Assembly: GCA_006386115.1 (NCBI GenBank)
Contig: VFIW01000039.1
Span: 310,001-374,000 of the forward strand
DNA from: Globisporangium splendens
Lineage: Eukaryota; Oomycota; Peronosporomycetes; Pythiales; Pythiaceae
Reading direction: 5' to 3'
Length of the DNA: 64,000 nucleotides
The translations under genes were made by a program, and so were the position numbers. This document shows, one piece after another, positions 21,276 to 31,161 of this stretch. Each line of letters begins with the position of its first letter. Within the stretch, counting starts at the first letter, position 1. The notes beneath the pieces are model-generated. The model saw only the letters and a list, made by a program, of their open reading frames with translations, was not told where the DNA came from and ran no database searches.

Positions 21276-24200
21276 TTAGAGCCACACTTCGTCCGTGCGG
21301 TCAGTGATACTGGATCCAATCGTTGTCGTGGAGTCGCGAATCGAGGACGAGCCGCCGTTCAAGTATCGCCACGGGCTCAGCATGTCCGAGCGGCTCACGG
21401 AGCTGTCGTGGAAGCTGTACTTGAAGGCTTCATCGTCGGAGCTGTCGCGGCCAGCGCTGTGCGGCGTGCTGCTCGGGGAGTATGCGTCGTCGGCTTCTTG
21501 GAGTCGGTCTTCACTGAAGAAAAACACCTCCCAGCAGTCCTGGCAATACAACTCGCGTCGACCGCCGTCGACCGTGAGGTCAGCCAACTCACCCGTCTTA
21601 CCACATTGGTAGCAGCACTTACCGCGTGAGCTGGTCACTGGCGGCGACGTCGGCGTGTCCAGAGCATGCGGCAGCTTTGGCAAAGTGCCGATGCCGAGGT
21701 GCGAGTGGCGCTCGAATTGCGCTTCCATCTGGAGGCTCCGCAGGATTTCTTGGATCTCATCGAGCATTTCCTTTTTCTGGAGAAGCGTCGTAACGGGCTT
21801 GTCCTTGACGATGTTGTGCAAGTCAGGGAGTCCCCAGTACAACTCGGCGATCAACGGGTGCAGCAGCGAACTCTTCTCTTCGAGCGCTTCCTGTTCAATG
21901 TCATGAGCTGGCTCATTGTTGCCCTTCTCCTCAGTCTCACCCTTATTGCTAGTGCTGCTGGCATCCACCGCCAGATCGCTCAACGAGATCATATCCGAGC
22001 CCGTTGCTTTTTCGTTGTCATTCGCCGGGGGGATGCTGATATCCGTCTTATTCAAGCCGCGTCGACCGAACCCGTTCGCTGGCGAATCGCTTTTCGTCTC
22101 GACACTTCCCTTCTGCTCTGCATTTTGTGAAAGCGACACCATGTCGTCTTCGCCGTCGTCGATGGAATGCACGTGAGTCGACGAGCTGTTCACGCTCGAT
22201 GTCGTCGCTCGGTCTGCGACTTGGCCGTCGCCCTGTACGACAAAGTCCTTCAGTGAGATGAAGTCACTGGAAGTAGACGACGATGCCGGGGTTGTCGCGT
22301 CTCTGTCATTTGGAGTCGTTAGCGTTCGGGATTGCGCTGGAGCAGGAGCGGGGGAAGACACGTCAGGCTTAATGGTCGGCGCAATGTACGGCACAAACCC
22401 ATGGAGCTGTTGGTTGTTGCTTGGCTGGGTGTAAACGGCATCGGAACTCAACGCTCGCGAGCGCTTATCGTCGTATTCTTGAGCGAACTTGTACGTCAGA
22501 AACTGCGAGGACCGGTGTCGACCGAGCGGGTTCCCCGTCGTGTATCGCTGAGACTCCTGCTGCGGTGGGTAATCTTGCGTGAAATCGCCCGCTGACACGG
22601 TTGGCCGCACGTCCAAAGACACAGCCGACGCCGAGGAAGCACTGGATTGCGTTCGCTGTCGAGCAACCACAGACGGTGCGCCACCGGATGCATCCGATCC
22701 CTTTGCTAGGCACGCCTTCGCGAAGATCAGCATGAGTTTCGCCTGCACGGAACCTTCGCGGATCGTGAGAATAGGAACACCCCCAAAGACGCATTCCGTA
22801 ATGGGCTTGCCACTGGATCGCACGACGATGCGGATCGCTTCGTCGAAGGAAATCTCTCGCGTCGCCACCGAGTCGAGACGCTGGCGCGGTCGTTCCAGCT
22901 CAGGATCGCGAGGCGGTTCCTCTTTCTCTTGGTGATGCGGACTGCCGTTGCTGCCTTGGGTCTTTTTCTGGAGCTCCTCCGCTTCGTACAAGATACGATC
23001 GCTGGACAAAGCGTACTGCATGACTGGTTCGGGGCGTTCATCTCGTCGCTGCTGGATCGGTGACACGAACGCGCTCATCTGCGACCCATTCGAGTAGCGA
23101 TGAGCGCTGACCTGATCATAGGACTGATGTCGGCGAAGTCCTGGTTTCATTTCGTCCATGCGTTGCCCAAGCTCTGGCGGAGGCGTCGTCGTGTTCATGT
23201 ACCGGCGCTGGTTATCCTGTGGTCGTTGCTGTTCCTGTAGCACAATCTGGTCGTCACGCGGCAGCGCGTTGTTCGTGTACCTGCGCTCCCGAGTGTTGCT
23301 GCGATCTGCTGCCGCATCCACACGATACGAACTCACCGACTGATTAGTCTGACGACGCTGGTCCTCACGTTGTTGCGCAGGCGCTGCGGATGCTGGTAGT
23401 GGCTCGTACAGCATCTGCAGACGACGCGGAGCCTCACTGGCGGTTCTCGGCGGCTCATACTCTGGCTGGTAGCTCTCGATGGAGTTCGACTGGCCCTGCG
23501 GGATGCGATTCGACGAGCTGTGGAAGCGCAGCACGACAGGTTTCTCGATCACCAGCAGCCAACGCAGCACTCGCTCGACGCCCAGCGCCTTGGTCTTTTC
23601 GCCGTTGATCGCGATCAGCACGTCGTTCACGCACACGCACTCCATGCCGCGTCCTTCGCCTCGGTTCCCGATATAATCCACGCAGGGGACATTCACGCGC
23701 GACGAGTACGCTCGAAAGCTGATACCGAGATCGCCGCGCTCCCACATGGCGGTGTACTGCTTGCGCGCTTTGCGGTCGTCGCTGGCGTCCTTGCGTGGCG
23801 CGGCCCGCGTGCTCGTGCTCGTGATGGAGCGCGTATCGAAGTCCTGCGGCGAGCGCTGTCGCGGCGTCTGCTGGCGATGGAACGGCTGCATCTGTCCCCC
23901 CGACGGCGTCGACGCGGCCGAGCGTTGTGACAGCAGAGCGTCGTCGTATTCCACCGTCATTCTCCTCCTGTTCGAGATCCCGGTTTCACTCGGCGTCGCT
24001 GGTGTTGTGGCGGCCGGTGCGCGCTTGGCCTGCGGCGTGCGGAAGTGCAGGATGACGGGAAGACGCTCCTTGTAGAGCATCTTGACGACCTTCTCGTAGC
24101 CGAGCTTGGTGGTCTTCTTGCCGTTGATGCTGATGAGCATGTCGCCAGCCTGCACGCCCGAGAGCTTGGCCACCGACGGCTCCTGCAGCACCTGCGCCAC

Positions 24201-24311
24201 GCACGGCGGCATGTCGGAGCCCAGGTCCGGCCGCAGCACCAATCCGAACGGCCCGGCGTTCCAGTTGATCAGGTAGTCCTGCATGTCGAAGTGCGGGTCG
24301 TCGCCGCCCAT
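21276..24311 (-). CDS. PDZ-domain scaffold protein with C-terminal zinc-binding motif (PDZ copy 1)
   Basis: A 1011-residue single-exon protein with two PDZ domains, about residues 15-92 (FGLVLRPDLG, GDMLISINGKKT, LPVILHF) and 186-264 (LGISFRAYSSR, NDVLIAINGEKT, KPVVLRF). A long Gln/Arg/Ser-rich disordered linker follows. Then comes a conserved segment around EAIRIVVRSSGKPITECVFG, shared with PDZ copy 2, and more acidic disordered sequence. Near the end is a four-cysteine motif, C900-x2-C903-x19-C923-x2-C926, which probably binds zinc. The chain ends in DEVWL, which fits a class II PDZ ligand (hydrophobic-x-hydrophobic-COOH). Likely a cytoplasmic scaffold; partners are unknown. Confidence 0.85.
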   Translation of the reverse strand: MGGDDPHFDMQDYLINWNAGPFGLVLRPDLGSDMPPCVAQVLQEPSVAKLSGVQAGDMLISINGKKTTKLGYEKVVKMLYKERLPVILHFRTPQAKRAPAATTPATPSETGISNRRRMTVEYDDALLSQRSAASTPSGGQMQPFHRQQTPRQRSPQDFDTRSITSTSTRAAPRKDASDDRKARKQYTAMWERGDLGISFRAYSSRVNVPCVDYIGNRGEGRGMECVCVNDVLIAINGEKTKALGVERVLRWLLVIEKPVVLRFHSSSNRIPQGQSNSIESYQPEYEPPRTASEAPRRLQMLYEPLPASAAPAQQREDQRRQTNQSVSSYRVDAAADRSNTRERRYTNNALPRDDQIVLQEQQRPQDNQRRYMNTTTPPPELGQRMDEMKPGLRRHQSYDQVSAHRYSNGSQMSAFVSPIQQRRDERPEPVMQYALSSDRILYEAEELQKKTQGSNGSPHHQEKEEPPRDPELERPRQRLDSVATREISFDEAIRIVVRSSGKPITECVFGGVPILTIREGSVQAKLMLIFAKACLAKGSDASGGAPSVVARQRTQSSASSASAVSLDVRPTVSAGDFTQDYPPQQESQRYTTGNPLGRHRSSQFLTYKFAQEYDDKRSRALSSDAVYTQPSNNQQLHGFVPYIAPTIKPDVSSPAPAPAQSRTLTTPNDRDATTPASSSTSSDFISLKDFVVQGDGQVADRATTSSVNSSSTHVHSIDDGEDDMVSLSQNAEQKGSVETKSDSPANGFGRRGLNKTDISIPPANDNEKATGSDMISLSDLAVDASSTSNKGETEEKGNNEPAHDIEQEALEEKSSLLHPLIAELYWGLPDLHNIVKDKPVTTLLQKKEMLDEIQEILRSLQMEAQFERHSHLGIGTLPKLPHALDTPTSPPVTSSRGKCCYQCGKTGELADLTVDGGRRELYCQDCWEVFFFSEDRLQEADDAYSPSSTPHSAGRDSSDDEAFKYSFHDSSVSRSDMLSPWRYLNGGSSSIRDSTTTIGSSITDRTDEVWL

Positions 24312-24992
24312 CGTGGTTGCCTTATTGCCTGCCTGCTTTAAAAGTGGGGGGAGGAACAGCTGATTAGGCGGTTCTCGGTCCAGTTTGACTTGGTTTCAGT
24401 AAGTGGACGCGCCAGCTGCTGCACCGCTTTCACTCGGTTTCAGTATTTGCGTGCTGCGTGACACGCGAAGGACACCGACCCCTTCTCCCCTCCGCTTTTT
24501 GTGGCGTCCGCTGGCTGCAGTGTGCATAATACGGCGGCGAGGTTTTTGGTCCGCTCTCTCCATTGGGGGGATGGTCCACTGTATGCGGGCGGACGAACGG
24601 ACGAAACGAACGCCTCTTGAAGAGAGCGGATTGGATGAAAAGATTGGGAGGACAGGCGACAGGACGACACCACTTCTGATATAAAGGATATCTACAGTAT
24701 AGCATAACAGAAATAAGGTACCTGTTCGCACAATGCGGACACACAGTGTCAGCCCTCTTTTGAGAAGCAGTCCGATTTTGATCATCTTTAGATGAAACCG
24801 CCCTCATCTGAGTGCTTTTTAATGATTTTTTTTTAACATATCGATAGTCTGTGCCTCTATTCAATCAAATAACTAACATCAGTACTCAAAATCTATTACC
24901 ATAATTCAGTAGAGTACTCACAAGCAGTGCCGACAAGATCCTCTGTCTTCTTCATCTTTCCCCAGTTCTCTCTCTCAAAAGTCCATTTGAAG
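24312..24992. other. Divergent promoter region
   Basis: Lies between the minus-strand PDZ copy 1 and the plus-strand PH/MIT-like gene. No open frame with a domain. AT-rich around 24800-24900. Confidence 0.45.
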
Positions 24993-26340
24993 ATGGAGCG
25001 TGCGCTCGAGTGCGACGCGCTGCTGCTGCTGGAGAAGAAGTCGCTCTTCTGCGGCGCCAAGTGGAAGCGCGAGCGCCTGGCGCTGTCCACGATGCTGCTC
25101 GAGTTCTCGCCCAAGCTCCAGGTCGTCGCGCGCTTCCAGGACGCGCTCTACGTCGTCGTGCGCGCGTTCGCGCCAAATGGATCGCCGTCCAATGCCGATA
25201 ATGCCACGGACAACAAGCTCAGTACGTGCGCTCCGTGCCTGTATCTGCTGTTGTGTGGATTGCGCCATTTTGACGCTTGTGTGCGTGTATTTGTTAGAGC
25301 TGGTTATGGAAGTGCGCACGATGGACGACGTGCGCCGCGCGATTGCGTACCAGACGGCGGTCAGGACCACGTGCATCGAGTTCTACGTGGAGAGCGCGCA
25401 TGAGCGTGAGCAGCTCCTCGCGTTCATGAACCAGCTGCCGTTCGCGGTCCCTGTTGCGGAGAGAGTAGCGTCTTCTCCTGCTACCAGCGTCATCCCCGAG
25501 ACAAACGTGATGGCGCTGATCGACGACGCGTTCCATGCGCTCTCTGAGGCGCAGGATGCGAGAACTAACGAGTCGCATAGCAGAGCGCTGGATCTCTACA
25601 AAGCTGCTGAGCTTGGGTTTGCGCGCGCTGGTGAGCTCGTGCCGGACGAGCGCACGCGGTGGCTGTTCCAGGAACGACGCCAAGAGATTCAACTGGTGAT
25701 ACAGGGACTAGAAGCGAGAATGCAGCAAGCCCAACGACAACAGCAGCCACCGCCACCACAAAGTGCTGAGTACAATGGAAGCAGTATCCCGGCATTTCCT
25801 GAGCCCCCCGCGCCGCCAGCGGAGACCACCACCCTGAATACACTCCCGACGCCGTCGTTAGGACTTGACGAGCGACTGGAGAACCTCAAGAAGTTTGCCG
25901 CGCAGCAGAACGTCGAGCGCGCGCAACGCGAGCACAAGCCAGCACCTGACGACCTCCGTCTTCGCCTCCAGGCGCTAAAGAACGAGCAGCCGAAAACGTC
26001 GTCGGTGGACAGCCTGGCAGAACGGTTCCAGCGCCTGCGGGGCGGAAATTTGACATTTGGCAGTGCAGAGTCTTCTCCTAAAGAGAGTTCTGGTGATCAG
26101 GAGGGTGCTGCTCATGCTTTCCATCGGCAGAGCTCGGTGGACCGCATCATCCAGCAAGTACAGGAAGAGATCACGCTTGGGATCGTCGACGATCTGGAAG
26201 ATCATGATGATGGGTTTGAGGGCTGCAGTGACAGTGACGATGTTGACGAAGATGATTATAGCGATAGCGACGATAATGACGATTGGGGCAATCGGAAACT
26301 CAGTTTTCCCAATGACAAGATGCCGAAGAATGTGTGTTAG
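24993..26340 (+). CDS. PH-like plus MIT-like domain protein, two exons
   Basis: Exon 1 is 24993-25221 and exon 2 is 25298-26340. The 76-nt intron starts GTACGT and ends TTAG, and the join keeps frame, giving 423 residues. The first 115 or so residues (LLLEKKSLFCGAKWKRERLA to the helix AHEREQLLAFMNQL) have the strand-strand-helix pattern of a PH-like domain. About residues 140-215 (VMALIDDAFHALSEAQDART, ALDLYKAAELGFARAGELV) form a helical hairpin reminiscent of MIT domains, which bind ESCRT-III tails. The C-terminal part is charged, with a very acidic segment near the end. A role in membrane traffic is possible but unproven; no catalytic motif is seen. Confidence 0.7.
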
Positions 26341-26520
26341 TGGAGGCAAGCGAGTGTTTGATACTGCGATGAAATCAGTCGAAGCATCCTGTGACACGGA
26401 CTTTGGACGAAATTGGACAAGAAAAAGAACCAAAATAGCTGCGAAAGCCATGAAGCCCCGACAAATCCACTGTGTGACGAAGAGCTCTCTCACACACAGC
26501 CTGCCATTGCTTTATGGAAA

Positions 26521-27340
26521 ATGAACAAGGTGATGGATCTCGAGAGCGGCCGCACCCTCGCGGTGCTGGAAGGCACGGTCGCCGCCCTGGAAGTGATCGC
26601 GACGCTTCCCGAGTCGTGTCATGACGGTGCCTTCATGGACGCCAAGCCAAAGTTGTCGGACGCTGTCGTGGAAACCCTGGAGCGGCATGTAAGTGGGTAA
26701 AGGAATGATCATCATTCATCAATCAATCGAAGGCAATTTGTATGAAGATGCTGATTTGCGGACGTGTGCATGCTTTTCTAGTTTCAAACGGAAGCCTCGT
26801 TGCTGGAAATCAATGTGAAGCCGACGAGCGCAAGCGCAAGCAGCGTATCGCCACGGATCTACACGAACTGCTGCAGCGATACGACGCGGAGATGATGCGC
26901 GTGGATGACGCGATCGCGCAGGAACAGAACGAGCTCCAGCTGATCGAGAACGCGACCAATTCGCTCGTGATGCACTTTGCACGCATCGACGAAGATCGCA
27001 GGAACCAACTGGACGAGCTGCGCGCGATCGACGACGCGGAGCGAAGGAGACGGCAGCGCGAACTCAACCTGTTTCGGTTTATCCAGAAACTGCAGGCGCT
27101 CGTGCGCGGCTTCCTCGTGCGGCGCCAGTACCGACTGGAACTGCAGCTGCTCGCGCACAAAAAAAGAGGAAATCGAAGCGGAAGACAAAGCGCAATGCGA
27201 CGAAAAAGACAGGGACATCGCCCACGAAGAAGAAAGCGAGTGCAACGTCGTCTCAGAAGAAGAAACCAAGCGCGATGCGAAGTAACAGCACAGCGACAGC
27301 CAGCAGCAGCACTACGAGTGCCACAAGAGGAAAGCGCTAG
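26521..27340 (+). pseudogene. Dynein regulatory complex subunit 9 (DRC9/IQCG)-like, apparently damaged
   Basis: The N-terminal piece (26521-26688; RTLAVLEGTVAALEVIATL) resembles the start of IQCG. The C-terminal piece (from about 26820; LLQRYDAEMMRVDD, long helices, then the IQ motif IQKLQALVRGFLVRRQY) matches the end of that axonemal protein. A GTAAGT donor at 26689 and a CTAG acceptor at 26781 look good, but exon 2 then begins in the wrong frame for the C-terminal piece, and the roughly 200-residue middle of the family is missing. A second problem follows: at a run of seven A (27159-27165) the frame leaves a lysine-rich tail typical of the family (stop at 27338-27340) for an atypical Arg-rich one. 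DRC9 belongs to the nexin-dynein complex of motile flagella. Either a decayed gene or sequence errors; an intact but divergent gene is less likely. Confidence 0.5.
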
Positions 27341-27365
27341 TCGGCAGATCCTTTTTGAGGAGTAA

Positions 27366-27788
27366 AGAAGAGTATGCACTTGGCGATTGCATCACGATGC
27401 AAATTTGTGTGTCGATCATCGCCGTTTGACAACCCCGAGTCAAAAATGCTTGCGTGCGCGGTTGCATTGGTCGTCTGCGAAGGAGTGGAACACCACTGCC
27501 TCGAAGGCATCTGGTCCGGTGCTGCTGCATGCGAGGAGCAGCGCGTCTTTTGCGACTGCGACAACTGGTGGTGAGCGATCACGAGTCGCGTCCCACTTGG
27601 CGTGCGTACCCCTCACGTACCTGTTGTGAATGCTGGCGGTTGAACACAGAATGATGGGTTGTTCATTTGGACAGTGTCAATAGACAGGACATAAATGACC
27701 AATGCATGCATTTTACTTTTTTGTTACACTGTTGGAGTGGGAGGAGTTAACTTAAATAAGGTGTCTATGGCGCAGTAACCGAGCCTCA
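27366..27788. other. Intergenic, no gene seen
   Basis: A short stretch between the convergent DRC9-like remnant and MYB copy 5. No domain-bearing frame. Confidence 0.4.
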
Positions 27789-28463
27789 TCATGGCAGGTT
27801 GTGGATAAAGAAATCGAGGCACTCGTCGAGCCACGGCAGCTCCGGGTCGCCGTGGTGCGTGGGGCTCGCCGATGACTCGGTCGCGTACTTGCGCGGACTC
27901 TCAGTGGAAGCAGCAGCGTCGCTGTATCCGAAGTACGCGGCCTCGACGTCGACCGTGCTGTCTTTGAGCAGCTGCTCAAAGCTAGTTGTGGTTGTTGGCG
28001 TGTGCATTTGCGGAGCCTGCGAGGTCGCCACGTCGACGATCTTGACCGTGGACATATCGACGCCCTTGGGCGACGCGTGCATGACGCGCATCTCGTCCTT
28101 CGTGGCGTTCGTGTAGTCATTGCAGAGGTCATCGCTCTCGTGGTCGTCGTCGCTGATGCGGCGCGTGGTGCGCAGTCCGCGCTGGCGGCGCTCGAGCTTC
28201 TGGCGGAACTTCTGCGCGTGCGTCATGGTCTGGCGCGTGTTGCGCGTGCCGACGAACTCGGCCACGAGCTTCCAGGGTCCGTTGGGGAACAGCCGCTTGC
28301 CCTCGAGGAAGCGCGTGTGCTCCACTTTGGTCCAGACGCCGAGCCCCTCAGCGCTCAGGCGGCGGCGCTCGCTGCGGCGCGCCGACTGCTTGCGGCGCTG
28401 CGTCTGCTTCAGTTGCAGCAGCTCGACATCATTGGCAGCTGCGCTTGTTGCTGAGGCAAACAT
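27789..28463 (-). CDS. SHAQKY-class one-repeat MYB transcription factor (MYB copy 5)
   Basis: A 224-residue protein starting MFASATSAAA; longer upstream frame is judged non-coding because the core promoter at 28509-28528 lies inside it. A Gln/Arg-rich basic stretch (RRKQSARRSERRR) precedes the MYB repeat at about residues 43-90 (VWTKVEHTRFLEGKRLF, PNGPWKLVAEFVGTRNTRQ, THAQKFRQK), so this copy has Phe at the Tyr position. The C-terminus, LPWLDECLDFFIHNLP, matches the end of MYB copy 6 in pattern ([ED]-x-C-[LM]-D-F-[FL]-I), suggesting a shared interaction motif. Confidence 0.87.
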   Translation of the reverse strand: MFASATSAAANDVELLQLKQTQRRKQSARRSERRRLSAEGLGVWTKVEHTRFLEGKRLFPNGPWKLVAEFVGTRNTRQTMTHAQKFRQKLERRQRGLRTTRRISDDDHESDDLCNDYTNATKDEMRVMHASPKGVDMSTVKIVDVATSQAPQMHTPTTTTSFEQLLKDSTVDVEAAYFGYSDAAASTESPRKYATESSASPTHHGDPELPWLDECLDFFIHNLP

Positions 28464-28508
28464 GTTGGTCTTGATTGCTCTGTCAATTGAAAACGCGTGT
28501 GCAGAAGG

Positions 28509-28528
28509 AAGCGGATTGGGAAATGCGG
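28509..28528 (-). promoter_or_regulatory. Oomycete core promoter of MYB copy 5
   Basis: On the minus strand this reads CCGCATTTCCCAATCCGCTT, about 50 nt upstream of the ATG at 28463. It matches the CATTYYNCAAT part of the oomycete core consensus. Confidence 0.55.
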
Positions 28529-30364
28529 TGTGACTCAGCAGGCGGCAATCTGTGGACGGACGGACAATTGCGCACAGCACCGTCCTTGCTGCACAAACCA
28601 CAGACTGCAAGCAAACAAGCAAGCTCCTTCTGCAAGCAAAGACGTTGCAGCGCACGCCTCATCTCCGTCACGAAATGTAGCTAGGTATTATTAGTTTACA
28701 GGTGTGTGCTTTTCCTTCAACATGTACGCTTCTTCTGTATGATCCAAAGAGAGAGAGACACACACAAATAAATAAAAGCGCACTTGTCTTTGTGCGATAT
28801 GTGTGCGGTTTGTGTTCGTGCTCTTTCATCGTTGGCGCTGTTTGTTGGTTGTGCATTTTCTTTCTTTCGATCTTTGCTTGTGCTCCTCGGATCGCGTCCC
28901 ACTGTCGGAGGAAAAAGGTCTGGGAATTGCCTGCAGCGTCAAAGGAGCAAAAAAGCACACATTCGCATTGTTATTTGTTCCTCCGATTTTAAACCATACC
29001 TCTTCTATTCTGCACCCGTGCAAGTAAGTATCTGGACAAACGAGTAAGGGTAAAATTCGCTCATTGGCAACAAACTACATTTCTAGATTACTGTATATTT
29101 CGATATGCCGGACACAAAGAGTTGATCAATCACAGCGGTTAGGCGAGGTATTGGATGAGCTAGTTGTCTTGTCTTCCGTCATAGTCGGACGAAAATACGA
29201 TCCCGATTGGGGACGATGTACAAGCTTGTTGAAGCGGAAACTGCCTTGAGCCAGACAAGAGCTGCCTGCAAGTGACGCAAGAGCCACACATGAAAGATGC
29301 AGATACCGTTTGCTTGTTTGTTTGGCAATTGCAAAGCTGCAAGAAATAAACAAATGGAGGTGCCAACATGCACACACAACTGAGCATGAGTCAGAATTGC
29401 AAAAAGGCGCACGGCTTTCCCCAGTGTGAGCAAGGCAATCGCAGGCAATTTCCTGACGTGTCAGTTTTTCTGTACGACGCTGAAAAATTTGCTCCGTGCG
29501 CACGAGCCCAACGTCGCGTCCCAGCCACAGAGACAAGCGGCACACACTCCCACTCTCTGGCCATGTTGCATGCTTTTTTCTCCTCCACTGAAACAAACAG
29601 AGAGTGAGCGCAGGATCGCTGAGGTTTGTTTGTGCCGCACAAAAAACGGGGATATGTCAGATGACCATCGCTCCTGCAGCAAGGTTGCGACGCACTGTCT
29701 GCCTGCGATCCTACGGTACGCTTCTGTGTCCAGTACTGCACAGACAGACAGACGCCTCTGTTCGCAGCTCCTCCACCTAATAAGATATAGAAGGTGTATA
29801 CATTTTCATACTACGCCTGCTTGGAGGCGTCCTCCTCAGCAAGCAGTTGGCATCGCCAAGCTGTGTGTGTGTGGTGAAGACAACGCTGCCATGCGTCGAG
29901 AAGGTTGCACTTTCAACGATGCCGAGCTCCACGCGCACCGTTCTTACCGGCGGTCAACGGAGATCGCGGACAAAGCAAACGAAAAAGGGGAAACATGAAC
30001 GATGGAGCAATTGAGTACGTGGGCTCCTGCGAAGTTCGCGTGAGAAAAACACTGCATCCTATTGCCACAACCAGGAACGTGAAGAGGAAGGTCTACTTTG
30101 ATAATCTGACATCCTAACAGAAGAGAGAGAGAAAAAAAAGAGTGTTTGGACAGTTTATCACAAAGCATTTGTGCATGTACATTGGCATGACATGTTGCGG
30201 TGCGAGGTGTCATACTTAGCGCGGCTGGTCGAGAAGTGGAAATCAAGCTGGGGGGTTAATTACGCCTCTCGGTGCGGCTGCCAATGCTACGCCGAGTCTG
30301 CTTGACAGCATGGGGAAGACAGGAGCTAACATCGTAGCCCTTCTCTGAGGTCATTTGAACGTCT
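28529..30364. other. Intergenic, no supported gene
   Basis: Frames up to 190 codons (29426-29998, plus) overlap equally long minus-strand frames and have no domain. No promoter or RNA gene recognised. Confidence 0.4.
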
Positions 30365-31161
30365 GTGCGCCAGTCTAGTATGGACTCTAGCGCGCACGAC
30401 CTCATAGAATCAATGCTCCAACAGTTCCCGAAGCTGCCCATCATGCATTGGTCGTCAACAAACTCGACATCGGGATGCGCAACCTGCACCAACTCCTGTA
30501 TACCCAGCCTGCCGACAGCGATACCCTGGCCGCTGCATTCGTCACGAAAGGATTCATGGACACGCTGCTTGCAGACTCATCGCCGCCTCTATTGAGTTGG
30601 AACTCGCAGAATGGCATGCTTCTTCTCTTCTTCGATGGCGGCTCCAGAGGGAATCCAGGAGGCTCCTGCTCTGTCCTCGTCAAAGTACATCCAAACACAC
30701 ACTCAGCAGCGATCATGTGGATTGCCAGCATGTCGTATTCCAGCCCGGATACGACCAACAGCGTCACAGAGTATTGGGGTCTCATTCACGGACTTCGATA
30801 CCCACAAGCTCACCGACTGGAGCTGCTCCACATCACCGGTGACAGCGCGCTCATTGTATCACAACAACGGCTCCATCGACTGCCGAAGAACAACCGTCTT
30901 GCGAACCTGTACTGCATCACCAGACGGATCGCTGACACATTGTGCATCTGCAGCTGGAATCGCCACTACCGCGTTTTCAACAGGATGGACGATGCAGCAG
31001 TCAAGCATGCCGTGAACACACGTGAATCGCAACAGGCATCACTGCCTTCCGACAGACCTCTCATTCACCAAGTCACCCCATCGCTGAGCAATGACACGCT
31101 CCATTGGATCCAACATCACGCAGACGATCCCAGAGTCCAAGACAACAACAAGCACCCATAG
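30365..31161 (+). pseudogene. Orphan RNase H type I domain, retroelement remnant
   Basis: The frame from about 30448 (237 codons, no good ATG) holds an RNase H domain from about residue 58: LLLFFDGGSRGNPGGSCSVL (Asp63), VTEYWGLIHGL (Glu108), ITGDSALIVSQ (Asp132) and FNRMDDAAVKHAVN (fourth Asp). All four acidic catalytic positions remain, yet no reverse transcriptase, gag or integrase lies beside it. Upstream sequence (AAAFVTKGFMDTLLADS) reads like the linker before RNase H in a longer polyprotein. Most simply it is the 3' remnant of a non-LTR or other retroelement. A domesticated RNase H cannot be excluded. Confidence 0.6.

Noticed and set aside
26521..27340. Concluding that the organism is an aflagellate downy mildew
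   Set aside because: One damaged flagellar gene could reflect sequence errors, so it is kept only as a hypothesis.
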